Assembly: GCA_944325225.1 (NCBI GenBank)
Contig: CALUZQ010000002.1
Span: 43,178 to 107,177 of the forward strand
Direction: 5' to 3'
DNA: 64,000 nucleotides
DNA from: an uncultured Elusimicrobiales bacterium
Lineage (GTDB): Bacteria > Elusimicrobiota > Elusimicrobia > Elusimicrobiales > Elusimicrobiaceae
This document shows, one piece after another, positions 54,157 to 62,101 of this stretch. The notes below the pieces were generated by a model. That model did not search any database and had not been told where the DNA came from. It saw only the letters and a program-made list of their open reading frames with translations. Position 1 is the stretch's first letter, and each line of letters opens with the position of its first letter. Position numbers and translations under genes: made by a program.

Positions 54157-57100
54157 ATGCCAGAGGAAAAAAAGAAGGAAAGTTTTACCTTTAGCGATAA
54201 GATTAAAAACAGCAAGCCGGCTGCTTTTAAATCTTTCGCTAATCGTATTTCCTCCAAAATCGGGAGCGACGGCAAACCGAAAAAGACTCTCTTTGAGAGA
54301 ACGAAAAGGGATGCTCCGTTCTTCATTGCGGCCTTGGTGGCGCTGCTGCTGCTGCCGTTTTTGTATAAGTACAGCGGGCAAGTAAATGAAGAACCGATGA
54401 TTACCCCCGGAAGCGAGGAATCTATTTTTGATCCCGAACGGTACGGTTTTGATACGGTTACCGGGGATCCGGAAGGACAGATTGCGCAACTTGCCGGACG
54501 CGACCCCTTGAGCTTGATTAAAGGTTTTAGCTCGGAAGAATCGTCCGACGATTCCCATCTGTACGATATTGACGACCGCAGCGGTTTAGACGATTCGTCC
54601 TCTTACACGGGAACCTCTGTGGAAGAAAATAATACTAACATTTACAGAACCAACGCAGCCCCTGCCACGCGGGCGGCTTTCCGCCGGGCAGCGACTAAAA
54701 TTAATCCGTTGGCCTCGGCCGGGCTTACCAGCCGCGGCGGCGGTAAATTGGGCGTTGGCATGTGGGGCGGCGGTTTAAAAACTGCGGCGGCTAAAGTATC
54801 CGCCGAAGGCCCGCGCAACAGCCCCAAGCCGGTTTCGCTGCAGCCCTTACAGGCGGCAGGCAAACCGAGCCGCAGTTATTTTGGCCAAGGAGCCGCGGCC
54901 GAAGCCAGACGCTCTAAAGACGCTATGTCTAAATCCAACGCTATGCAGGCCTTGATGGACGCGCAAATGAGCCCCATTGAGCCCGGCAAAATCGGGGGAT
55001 TGTCCGGCGGTTCTTTCGGTCCTGGCGGCGGTACGGGTAAATTGGAACGCAAATTCGCTTTCAACGGCAAAGAACCCTGGTGGTGGGATATGATGAAGCG
55101 CCGCTCTCAGATGGAATGGGAAGCAGACTTCAACCGCAAGTGGGACAGGATTAAATTCTTTGATAAGTTGGCACAAAACTTCTTGAATGGATTTTTGTCC
55201 TGTGTTGTAACGGGTACAGATGACTGGTCCATGGGCAAGATGTTTGGTGCCGCTGCCGGTGCCGGAAGCGAAGATGAATGCGCTGGTTTAAATAAAGATG
55301 CTTGGGAAACCGCGCATCCGACGGTTCCATTTAGCAAGAATCACTGCCGTTCCTTTTTTGGATACAAAGTTAATAAAGATGTGCAAGATCCTTGGAAAGG
55401 CGGTAATGCTAATGCCGTTACCATGGGGCCGTTTGCCCAGCGTTTAGATTGTTTAGGAAATGGGTTAGGTGTGTGGTGGTCCAAGCTGTGGAACAAATGG
55501 TTTGGCAAAAACAAAGGTACCTTTGCCGAAGCGGGCGACTGCAATACTTTCGCGGTGGACGGTATCTACCATGCTAACTTTACCAGCACGAAAGACGGCT
55601 GGACGATCCTGCACTATGTGGTAGGCGTGCCGACGGATCAACTGGCGGCCTATTACGATCTGCCGCCTGCTGACCAAGCCAAAAAGCTGGTGGTGGGTTA
55701 CATTGATGAGGGTGCCGAATTTAACGCCAACATCACGGCGGTATCCCAGCGCAATAATTTCGTACCGCTGTTCATTGAAAGTGTGGCTATTAAGAATAAA
55801 AAGCTGGATAAAAACAAAGTTACGGCCGATACCTACAATTACAAAGGGTATTGGGGTTTAAATAAAGAAGGAAGAGCCGGAACTTTCAAAGCTTCCAGCT
55901 ACGAAGAAGCCATTGGCAAATGTAAGGAACTGAAATGGCCGGTGAAGCAGGATTGTCTCCAAGCCATTAATGAGCAAGCTCCTAACATTGATAAGGTGAA
56001 AAAAGCAGTAACTTTGGTAGATGGCGGCGGTATGCCGACTTATCAGGAATTCTTGAATGTGCTTAGAGAAGGCGGTGCTATTAAAGATGCGGTAACTACC
56101 GGCACGAAAGAGAACCTGGCTGTTTCTACCAAAGGTTCCAAAGAAGGCAAGGGATGGGTAACCGGTGCGCGCTGCCCGTATCCGTTGGTGCGCGTGAGCT
56201 GCGATTACCTGGCGAATGTCAATTCCAAACAGGGAGAAAAAGTAGGGCCGTATCCCTATGCACACTTGACTTTTACCAACGGTATGTCCGGTCAGAAAGC
56301 GTATGATGCGATGAAGAGCCGGTTTCTCTTGGCTTACACAATCCAAGGACAAGACAATACGCAGCCCCAAGCCCTTACGACTTCTACGGATGTTTCTACC
56401 GGCCAATGGTTCTATGTGCCGCACAAAGATGTCCGGCCGTTTAAGGGCAGCTGGAGCAAAGAACTGACCAATGCCGGTTTAAAGAGCGGTTCGCTGGGTA
56501 CGGAACGCAAAGAACTGCCGGGAACGAATAATGATTATCAGATCCTGGCTACGAGCGATCAGCTGCAGAAAATGGCAGGTTCCCGCGTGATTATTACTTG
56601 GCAGGTACGGCAGTGCGATTCGTTGCTTACGGACGGCAGCTCTATTACCAAAGGCGGCTGCAATATGGGCAATATTAAGAGATCCGATGCCTCGGGCAAA
56701 GGAAGTGTGGTCTTGGGCCAAGATTTGCCCGGCAGAGAAGTAAGCACGGCGACCTGTGTATATGCAGACGGATCTGAAATTATTGGTTTCCAGACCGATA
56801 TTGAAAAGGAACCTGAACCGGTTCCGGATCCGGAACCTATAAAAAAAGATCCGCAGAAAGTAGTATTGCAGTTGGCTAATAAAATGAACGGCAGTTTGGG
56901 TATTGCGGATCGTTATGCCAAGGAAAGAACCAACTTGTTAAAAATGCCAGAATTTACCGTTTTTGGCAAAGGCGGAGAACAGTCTTTTGGGCAGGCGCTT
57001 GCTACCAATAATTGTACAGCGGTAGGGCTTACGCGTAAGTCCAAAGACGGGGCTGCCAGAATGTTGAGTCAATCCGAGGTAAAAGCATATGTAGATAGCG

Positions 57101-57993
57101 TGTTAAACGACACGAATGCAAGCCAATCGTTTGTGTCTGCCAATACGACTATTGAACATAGCGGCGCGGTTAGTGTGCCTCAGCTGGTTGATGCGTTGAC
57201 CATTGCGTATGCCCGGAATCCTAATGCACAGGTACCGCTGAATGTAGTGTGTGCCTTAGGAAAGACGATTGGATATAACTCGTACGATCCGCAGATGATG
57301 CGTGTGCGTGCGGTGTGGAGAAATACTTTCGGTGCATTTGCGGCTTATACGGGGCCTAATTCCTCGTATTATCCGGCTCGTATTACGATGGATAGTATCG
57401 GACGCAGGATCGTAGATCGTCGGTTCTTAGGTTGTGGAAGCGCCAAAGGAGATGATGGAAAAGTGCTTAGTGCCATGTCCACCGTGCTGCCATACCATTA
57501 TGGACGCTATAACTGGAATGAAAAGTCCATCGGTGACTTGGCCGGCAAGAATAGATATGCTGGTGCAACGGGCCGCGATTCGTATTTGAATGAGCTGACT
57601 AAAGGCGGCTGGGCGCGCAATGCGTTTGATCCAAAATCTTACCCGCTGCATGCCATTGCCGATGCCGTTGGTTTTACACAGCAACAGTCTGCTTCTGCAG
57701 AACAGCTGAAATCTATTAGTACGAATGCAACCATTGACGATATCAACCGGCAACAGTATGTCAGAGCATATTCGGCTATCTTCAATGATGCTGATACTTC
57801 CTGCGGATTATCCGGCAATATGCCGGTGGCTGATGCCTTGCAATATATTGGTGCGGTATGTATTAACGGTAAAAATGCAAAACCGAGCAACGGAGATACT
57901 ACCCCGTGCAGACACGACTACAAAGCTTCTTCTGCCAGTGGCTCTGCCGGCGGAGAAATTGTAGGCGAGACTGTAGGTTATACGGTTGAATAA
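54157..57993 (+). CDS. Very large membrane-anchored, cysteine-rich envelope protein of unknown function
   Basis: A 1,278-residue protein and the largest of the cassette. A basic cytoplasmic start, one helix at about 52-72 (FFIAALVALLLLPFLYKY), an acidic Ser/Asp stretch (about 100-150), a Gly/Ala/Arg-rich section (about 165-300), a WWWDMMKRR patch near 307, and then a folded part with 18 cysteines, all after residue 348. A Pro/Glu/Asp linker (EPEPVPDPEPIKK) near 885 parts it into two domains. The even cysteine number fits disulfides in the periplasm or at the surface. I find no family match by eye; the C-terminal part has no obvious catalytic motif. It has its own promoter and a strong terminator, so it is a single-gene unit. 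Confidence 0.75.
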   Translation: MPEEKKKESFTFSDKIKNSKPAAFKSFANRISSKIGSDGKPKKTLFERTKRDAPFFIAALVALLLLPFLYKYSGQVNEEPMITPGSEESIFDPERYGFDTVTGDPEGQIAQLAGRDPLSLIKGFSSEESSDDSHLYDIDDRSGLDDSSSYTGTSVEENNTNIYRTNAAPATRAAFRRAATKINPLASAGLTSRGGGKLGVGMWGGGLKTAAAKVSAEGPRNSPKPVSLQPLQAAGKPSRSYFGQGAAAEARRSKDAMSKSNAMQALMDAQMSPIEPGKIGGLSGGSFGPGGGTGKLERKFAFNGKEPWWWDMMKRRSQMEWEADFNRKWDRIKFFDKLAQNFLNGFLSCVVTGTDDWSMGKMFGAAAGAGSEDECAGLNKDAWETAHPTVPFSKNHCRSFFGYKVNKDVQDPWKGGNANAVTMGPFAQRLDCLGNGLGVWWSKLWNKWFGKNKGTFAEAGDCNTFAVDGIYHANFTSTKDGWTILHYVVGVPTDQLAAYYDLPPADQAKKLVVGYIDEGAEFNANITAVSQRNNFVPLFIESVAIKNKKLDKNKVTADTYNYKGYWGLNKEGRAGTFKASSYEEAIGKCKELKWPVKQDCLQAINEQAPNIDKVKKAVTLVDGGGMPTYQEFLNVLREGGAIKDAVTTGTKENLAVSTKGSKEGKGWVTGARCPYPLVRVSCDYLANVNSKQGEKVGPYPYAHLTFTNGMSGQKAYDAMKSRFLLAYTIQGQDNTQPQALTTSTDVSTGQWFYVPHKDVRPFKGSWSKELTNAGLKSGSLGTERKELPGTNNDYQILATSDQLQKMAGSRVIITWQVRQCDSLLTDGSSITKGGCNMGNIKRSDASGKGSVVLGQDLPGREVSTATCVYADGSEIIGFQTDIEKEPEPVPDPEPIKKDPQKVVLQLANKMNGSLGIADRYAKERTNLLKMPEFTVFGKGGEQSFGQALATNNCTAVGLTRKSKDGAARMLSQSEVKAYVDSVLNDTNASQSFVSANTTIEHSGAVSVPQLVDALTIAYARNPNAQVPLNVVCALGKTIGYNSYDPQMMRVRAVWRNTFGAFAAYTGPNSSYYPARITMDSIGRRIVDRRFLGCGSAKGDDGKVLSAMSTVLPYHYGRYNWNEKSIGDLAGKNRYAGATGRDSYLNELTKGGWARNAFDPKSYPLHAIADAVGFTQQQSASAEQLKSISTNATIDDINRQQYVRAYSAIFNDADTSCGLSGNMPVADALQYIGAVCINGKNAKPSNGDTTPCRHDYKASSASGSAGGEIVGETVGYTVE

Positions 57994-58010
57994 GAAGTTA
58001 TAGATGGTTT

Positions 58011-58044
58011 ATCCCCCGGGAGTAAAACTCCCGGGGATTTTTTT
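58011..58044 (+). terminator. Strong rho-independent terminator closing the envelope cassette
   Basis: ATCCCCCGGGAGT (58011-58023) pairs with ACTCCCGGGGAT (58027-58038) with one bulged C and a 3-base loop, followed by seven T. A second hairpin (CCCCGG, TTCG loop, CCGGGG; 58053-58068) with six T a few bases later (58073-58078) may serve as back-up. Confidence 0.93.
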
Positions 58045-58205
58045 GTCTGCAGCCCCGGTTCGCCGGGGAGGGTTTTTTCCGGCTAAACCGCGGTTTTCCC
58101 TGGGAATGGCCTACGATCTTTTATCTATACCCGAAACATTCGCAGGTGTTTGGCAGGTTTTAAATCGGGTTGCCCTGTTCCCCGCTTTTTATTTATCATA
58201 TACCT

Positions 58206-59897
58206 ATGAACAGCAGACGGATTCTTTTGCTAGGGGCCGTTATTTGGGGAGGGGTTTTTTTAGCGTCCCCGGCGGCGGCCTTTTTCCCTTTTTCCTTTCG
58301 CAAGCAGGAATTAAAAACCGATTATTCCCAAACCGTGTGGGACCGGATTATGTTGGAACAATCCGTTGTGGATATGCGCCGCGGTATGGGGGAAATGGCT
58401 CAGGCCCGTTACAAAGAGGCCTCGGACAGTTTTGCCAAAGCCGTGATTAAAAATTCCAAAGATCCGCTGCCCTATCTTTTGTTGGGCGCGGCCCTGTACT
58501 GGACGGGCCAGGTGGACAGCGCCGTCAGTGAATATAAAGAAGCGCTCCGGCTGGACCCCAAAAATGCGATGGCTTACCAGTTGCTTGGAATTGCCAGCGG
58601 CTGGAAAGGCGATGTTTCGCAAGCACAAGAATACTTTTTAACCGCTAACGCGTTAGATCCCAACAAAGCCGATACCCATATGAATTTGGGTTCCACTTAC
58701 GCCGTACAGCTAAAACTGGATAAAGCGCTGGAACACTTCCGCCGGGCGGTGGAATTGGCCCCGCGCGAACCGCTTTACCAATACCAGCTGGGCACGCTTT
58801 ACGAAGCCATGGGCCGCGATGAACAAGCCGAAACCTCTTTTAAAAAGGCCCTGCGGCTCTTTCCGTATTACGAGGACGCCCAACTGAGTTTGGGCGCCTT
58901 GTACGAAAAATTGGGCCAACCTCAGGACGCTTTGAAATACTACAAAAAAGCCGTTCGTACCAAACCCGGCGATTATGTGGCCCGGCTCCGTTATGCTTTT
59001 TTATTGCTGCGGGAGGGGGATATCCCCCAGGCGCGGGAAGTGCTGGAAGAAGCGTTTTCCATTACTCGTTTTAAATCCGACGGGCTTGCCTTAAACGCCG
59101 TTTACCGCGCCAGCGGACGCGGGGCAGACGCCTTTAGAGAAGAAATACAAGAATTTAAAGACAGCTTGGAGAAAGTTTCTCCCGCTAAAACCGTCCAGAT
59201 AGAAGTTTCGCTGGAATATAATCCCGTCGCCAGCCCGGCGGATTCTTCCTCCCGCCGCGCGCCTACCTTTGAAGAGGCCTATCAACGCTTCCGTTCCGAC
59301 GGCAATTTGGCTGACGCGTCCTCCTCCCGCACCTTTAAACGCGTCTTTTCCCTGCCGGAAAGTTCGGCCGAAGCGCGCAAAGAACAAATTGAACAATTTA
59401 TTTCCGATCTGGAACAAACGCTGGCCCAGGCGGGGGATGCATATAATATCAATTTATCGCTGCAGGGCCGGACGATGGATTACAGATCCCCTGCGGCCCT
59501 GACGCAGGGGAATACCGTCGTGCCGAAAGCGGTGTATGACCCGCGTATTGTAGGCAACGATATGGGGCTGTGGGTGATGGGACGCAGCTGGCTGGCCTTT
59601 GTGGACGAAGCCGAAGAAGAATTGCGGGAAGGGAATGCCCCTTGCCCGGCGGACGGAATGTGCGCTTTGCTAACAGGCGTAGCTGCGTTGGCCCGCGGAA
59701 ATGCTGGAGCGGCTTCGGCGGCTTTTGAGCAAGCCCGCCAACTGGCGCCTGCCGATTCGCTGGCTTTACTGGGGTTGGGTACCGCCGCGGTTGTAGCGGG
59801 GAATGATGAAGCGGCAGAGGCATATTATCAACAATGCCTCGGGCTGGACCCTAAAAATAAAATAGCCAAACGCAATTTAAAAATACTGGCGGATTAA
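58206..59897 (+). CDS. Exported tetratricopeptide-repeat protein
   Basis: A 563-residue protein starting at ATG 58206 (signal peptide MNSRRILLLGAVIWGGVFLASPAAA). About seven TPR units follow between residues 60 and 310 (for example LLGAALYWTGQVDSAVSEYKEALRLDPKNA and ALKYYKKAVRTKPGDY), then a middle part of other type (about 320-440), and two or three TPR units at the end (AAVVAGNDEAAEAYYQQCLGLDPKNK). The upstream 36 bases could extend the frame to a TTG but have no ribosome site and spoil the signal peptide. A weak promoter (TTGCCC 58170, TATCAT 58194) would make the mRNA almost leaderless. The gene is 2 bases before rsmA. It is likely a periplasmic scaffold. Confidence 0.85.
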   Translation: MNSRRILLLGAVIWGGVFLASPAAAFFPFSFRKQELKTDYSQTVWDRIMLEQSVVDMRRGMGEMAQARYKEASDSFAKAVIKNSKDPLPYLLLGAALYWTGQVDSAVSEYKEALRLDPKNAMAYQLLGIASGWKGDVSQAQEYFLTANALDPNKADTHMNLGSTYAVQLKLDKALEHFRRAVELAPREPLYQYQLGTLYEAMGRDEQAETSFKKALRLFPYYEDAQLSLGALYEKLGQPQDALKYYKKAVRTKPGDYVARLRYAFLLLREGDIPQAREVLEEAFSITRFKSDGLALNAVYRASGRGADAFREEIQEFKDSLEKVSPAKTVQIEVSLEYNPVASPADSSSRRAPTFEEAYQRFRSDGNLADASSSRTFKRVFSLPESSAEARKEQIEQFISDLEQTLAQAGDAYNINLSLQGRTMDYRSPAALTQGNTVVPKAVYDPRIVGNDMGLWVMGRSWLAFVDEAEEELREGNAPCPADGMCALLTGVAALARGNAGAASAAFEQARQLAPADSLALLGLGTAAVVAGNDEAAEAYYQQCLGLDPKNKIAKRNLKILAD

Positions 59898-59899
59898 TC

Positions 59900-60667
59900 A
59901 TGCAAAAATACGGGCAGCATTTTTTAATTAATGAAAATATCATCAGCCAAATTATAGACGCCGCCTTGCTGTTAAATCCGGGGCGTTTGGTGGAAATTGG
60001 GCCGGGAAAAGGGGCACTTACCTGGGAGCTGATTCGCCGCGGAGAGCAGCATTTTACCGTGGTGGAAATCGACCCGGAAATGGTTGTGTACCTGCAAAAG
60101 AATTTGCCGCCGCAGGCGGGCGTGCAGGTTGTACAGTCCGATTTTTTAAAGACCGATTTGGCGCATTTGGCGGCACAGCCGACTCTTTTTGTAAGCAATT
60201 TGCCCTATATTGATGCGGCCGCTATTTTGGATAAAGTGCTGGATTTTCCTTTTTTTCACGCGGCGGTGTTTATGTTTCAAAAAGAACAGGCCCAGCGCAT
60301 TTGCGCACGCGCGGGGGAGGAATTTTACGGGCCGCTGTCTGTTTTCAGTCAGCTCCGGGCCCAGATAAGCACCGTTTGCAAAGTGGGGCGCGGCTGTTTC
60401 AATCCGCCGCCTAAGGTAGAAAGCCGGGTGTTGGCTTTTCAAAAAAAGCCGGTCTGGCCGGTGGCTGCGGCAGATTGGCCGCGGTTTAAAAAATTAGTCA
60501 ATGCCGCTTTTTTACACCGCCGGAAAACATTGTTTAATTCCTGGGCGTTGTGCGGATACGAGAAAGAAAAAATACAGCGCAGTCTGACGCGCGAAAATAT
60601 ACCGCTGTCGGCCCGGGCGGAGCAAATCCCGCCGCAAACTTATGCGCGGCTGTTGGAGTTATTGTAA
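59900..60667 (+). CDS. rsmA: 16S rRNA (adenine1518/1519-N6) dimethyltransferase
   Basis: A 255-residue KsgA/RsmA enzyme that dimethylates two adenines in helix 45 of 16S rRNA late in small-subunit assembly. Family motifs are in order: KYGQHFLINENII at the start, SAM-binding EIGPGKGALTWEL, VVEIDPEM, QSDFLKTDL, catalytic NLPYID (N-L-P-Y), and the C-terminal FNPPPKVESRV and AFLHRRKTLFNSW blocks. Length is on the short side but complete. It overlaps the convergent gene by 9 bases at the 3' end. Confidence 0.95.
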   Translation: MQKYGQHFLINENIISQIIDAALLLNPGRLVEIGPGKGALTWELIRRGEQHFTVVEIDPEMVVYLQKNLPPQAGVQVVQSDFLKTDLAHLAAQPTLFVSNLPYIDAAAILDKVLDFPFFHAAVFMFQKEQAQRICARAGEEFYGPLSVFSQLRAQISTVCKVGRGCFNPPPKVESRVLAFQKKPVWPVAAADWPRFKKLVNAAFLHRRKTLFNSWALCGYEKEKIQRSLTRENIPLSARAEQIPPQTYARLLELL

Positions 60668-61663
60668 CGCGCAGTCAATTTGTTTTTCCAGAATCCGTCC
60701 GTTTAAATCAAACGGGCGGATTTTATCAAGCCCTAAATGCCGCACGGCCTGTTGCAGCAGTTCCTGGGTAGAATGCGCCCCGGGCGCGTAGAAGCGGCCG
60801 GCGTCCAGGAAGGCCTCTTCCGGGGCGAGCCCGATTAATTCGCTTCCCGTAACGCACAATCCACGCCGGGCGGCTTCCCGGCGGCACGCTTCCATTACCT
60901 GCGCTAAGCCCGTGGTGTGAAAATCCGTTAAATTAAACGAAACCTGCGCCGCTTGATAGCCCGGCATCAGCCAGCCAATGGCTTTTACCGCAGCCAGCCC
61001 GCCGCCTTTTTCGCGCAGTACGGCGGCTATTTCTTTGGCGGGGGCGATTTGCTGCGTATTTAAAGAAATGTTAAACGCAATTAAAAAATTCCGCGCGCCT
61101 ATCACGCTGGCCCCGGTTTTAGCTACGCTTTCGGAAAATTCCCGCGGGCCTAAATCCGGCGGCAGTTCTTTGAGTTTTTGGGGCAGATGTTCGTATTCGC
61201 CCTGCCGTAAGAACGCCAGATTTTTGCGCTCGGGCGTGCGGGCATTGGATTCGTATAAATAGACGGGGAGATGCAGTTTTTCCGCGGCGTTTTGGGCGAA
61301 TAATTCCGCCTGTTCGGCCGCTTCGGCCAGCGTCATATTCCGCACCGGCACAAACGGGCAGACATCCACCGCCCCCAGCCGCGGGTGAGCCCCGTGCTGG
61401 GTGCGCATATCCAGCAGTTGGGTGGTCTTTTGTAACAGAACAAAACAACTCTGGCGAACTCCTTCCGGCGTGCCGGCCAGCGTAAAAACGGTGCGGTTGG
61501 CGTCGGCATTAAAATCGGTATGCAGCAGCTTGGCGTTCGGCGACGCGGATCGGACCGCGTCGGCAATTTCATCTATAATATCCCGGCGGCGGCCTTCGGA
61601 AATGTTGGGTACGGCCTGCATGATTTTCATAAGATCATTATACTGTTTTTCTGTGTCAGCCAT
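60659..61663 (-). CDS. ftcD: Glutamate formimidoyltransferase
   Basis: A 334-residue enzyme that moves the formimino group from N-formimidoyl-glutamate to tetrahydrofolate. Clear family blocks are MQAVPNISEGR, the HTDFNADANRTVFTLAG strand, HGAHPRLGAVDVCPFVP, and ARNFLIAFNISLNT. It has only the transferase domain; the cyclodeaminase part of animal FTCD is absent. I start it at 61663 (MADTEK) but 61630 (MKIMQAVPN), nearer to the family norm, is equally possible; neither has a clear ribosome site. It is the only confident gene on the - strand and overlaps rsmA tail to tail. No other histidine-breakdown gene is in the window, so its source of formimino groups is unclear. Confidence 0.92.
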   Translation of the reverse strand: MADTEKQYNDLMKIMQAVPNISEGRRRDIIDEIADAVRSASPNAKLLHTDFNADANRTVFTLAGTPEGVRQSCFVLLQKTTQLLDMRTQHGAHPRLGAVDVCPFVPVRNMTLAEAAEQAELFAQNAAEKLHLPVYLYESNARTPERKNLAFLRQGEYEHLPQKLKELPPDLGPREFSESVAKTGASVIGARNFLIAFNISLNTQQIAPAKEIAAVLREKGGGLAAVKAIGWLMPGYQAAQVSFNLTDFHTTGLAQVMEACRREAARRGLCVTGSELIGLAPEEAFLDAGRFYAPGAHSTQELLQQAVRHLGLDKIRPFDLNGRILEKQIDCALQ

Positions 61664-61684
61664 AGATAAATTATTTGTAAATTC

Positions 61685-61715
61685 TTGTGTTATTTCGGCC
61701 GATTTATAGTATAAT
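61685..61715 (+). promoter_or_regulatory. Likely promoter of the cold-shock gene
   Basis: A perfect -10 box TATAAT (61710-61715) is preceded by TTGTGT (61685-61690) with a long 19-base spacer. The leader is about 55 bases and contains the hairpin listed next. The box lies 47 bases before the divergent formimidoyltransferase start, so the two promoters share this region. Confidence 0.65.
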
Positions 61716-61721
61716 AATTCT

Positions 61722-61746
61722 AGGTACTTATTAAGTTTAAGTACCT
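61722..61746 (+). promoter_or_regulatory. 5' leader hairpin of the cold-shock mRNA
   Basis: AGGTACTTA (61722-61730) pairs perfectly with TAAGTACCT (61738-61746) over a 7-base loop, 30 bases before the csp start and just after the predicted transcription start. Cold-shock mRNAs in other bacteria carry structured leaders that control stability and translation with temperature. An operator function is possible because the dyad is also symmetric in DNA. Confidence 0.7.
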
Positions 61747-61776
61747 GATAATTCATAAAAGGAAGTAAATAGTAAA

Positions 61777-61980
61777 ATGCCTAAAGGAAAAGTTAAGTGG
61801 TTTAATGACCAGAAAGGTTACGGTTTCGTAACTCCCGAAGACGGTTCTAAAGATCTCTTTGTTCACTATCAGGAAATTCAGGGCGACGGTTTCAAAACCT
61901 TGGCCGAAGGTCAGGAAGTGGAATTTGAAGTCGTAGAATCTGAAAAAGGCCCCAAGGCCGTAAAAGTCGTCAAACTGTAA
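61777..61980 (+). CDS. Cold-shock protein (CspA family)
   Basis: A 67-residue single cold-shock domain. RNP1 (KGYGFV) and RNP2 (DLFVHY) are exact, and the start [11 protein letters not shown] is the family norm. It binds single-stranded RNA/DNA and melts secondary structure. GGAAG stands before the ATG. The gene is alone between its own promoter and a strong terminator. Confidence 0.97.
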   Translation: MPKGKVKWFNDQKGYGFVTPEDGSKDLFVHYQEIQGDGFKTLAEGQEVEFEVVESEKGPKAVKVVKL

Positions 61981-61999
61981 TTTTTGAAAGACTTTTAGA

Positions 62000-62029
62000 A
62001 GCCCTGAGCCAATGGTTCGGGGCTTTTTT
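62000..62029 (+). terminator. Rho-independent terminator of the cold-shock gene
   Basis: An 11-bp stem (62000-62010 with 62014-62024, two G-T wobbles) with AAT loop and a tract of six T directly after (62024-62029). Confidence 0.92.
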
Positions 62030-62101
62030 ATGCCCTTAAAAAGGATACTTTATCCCTCGGAAAAACAGTCTGTTTGTGGGAAAAAATAGGAGTAGATGGA
62101 A

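Noticed and set aside
58004..58450. 148-codon + frame over the terminator and the start of the TPR gene
   Set aside because: It runs through a strong terminator hairpin and overlaps a gene with a good signal peptide; no ribosome site.
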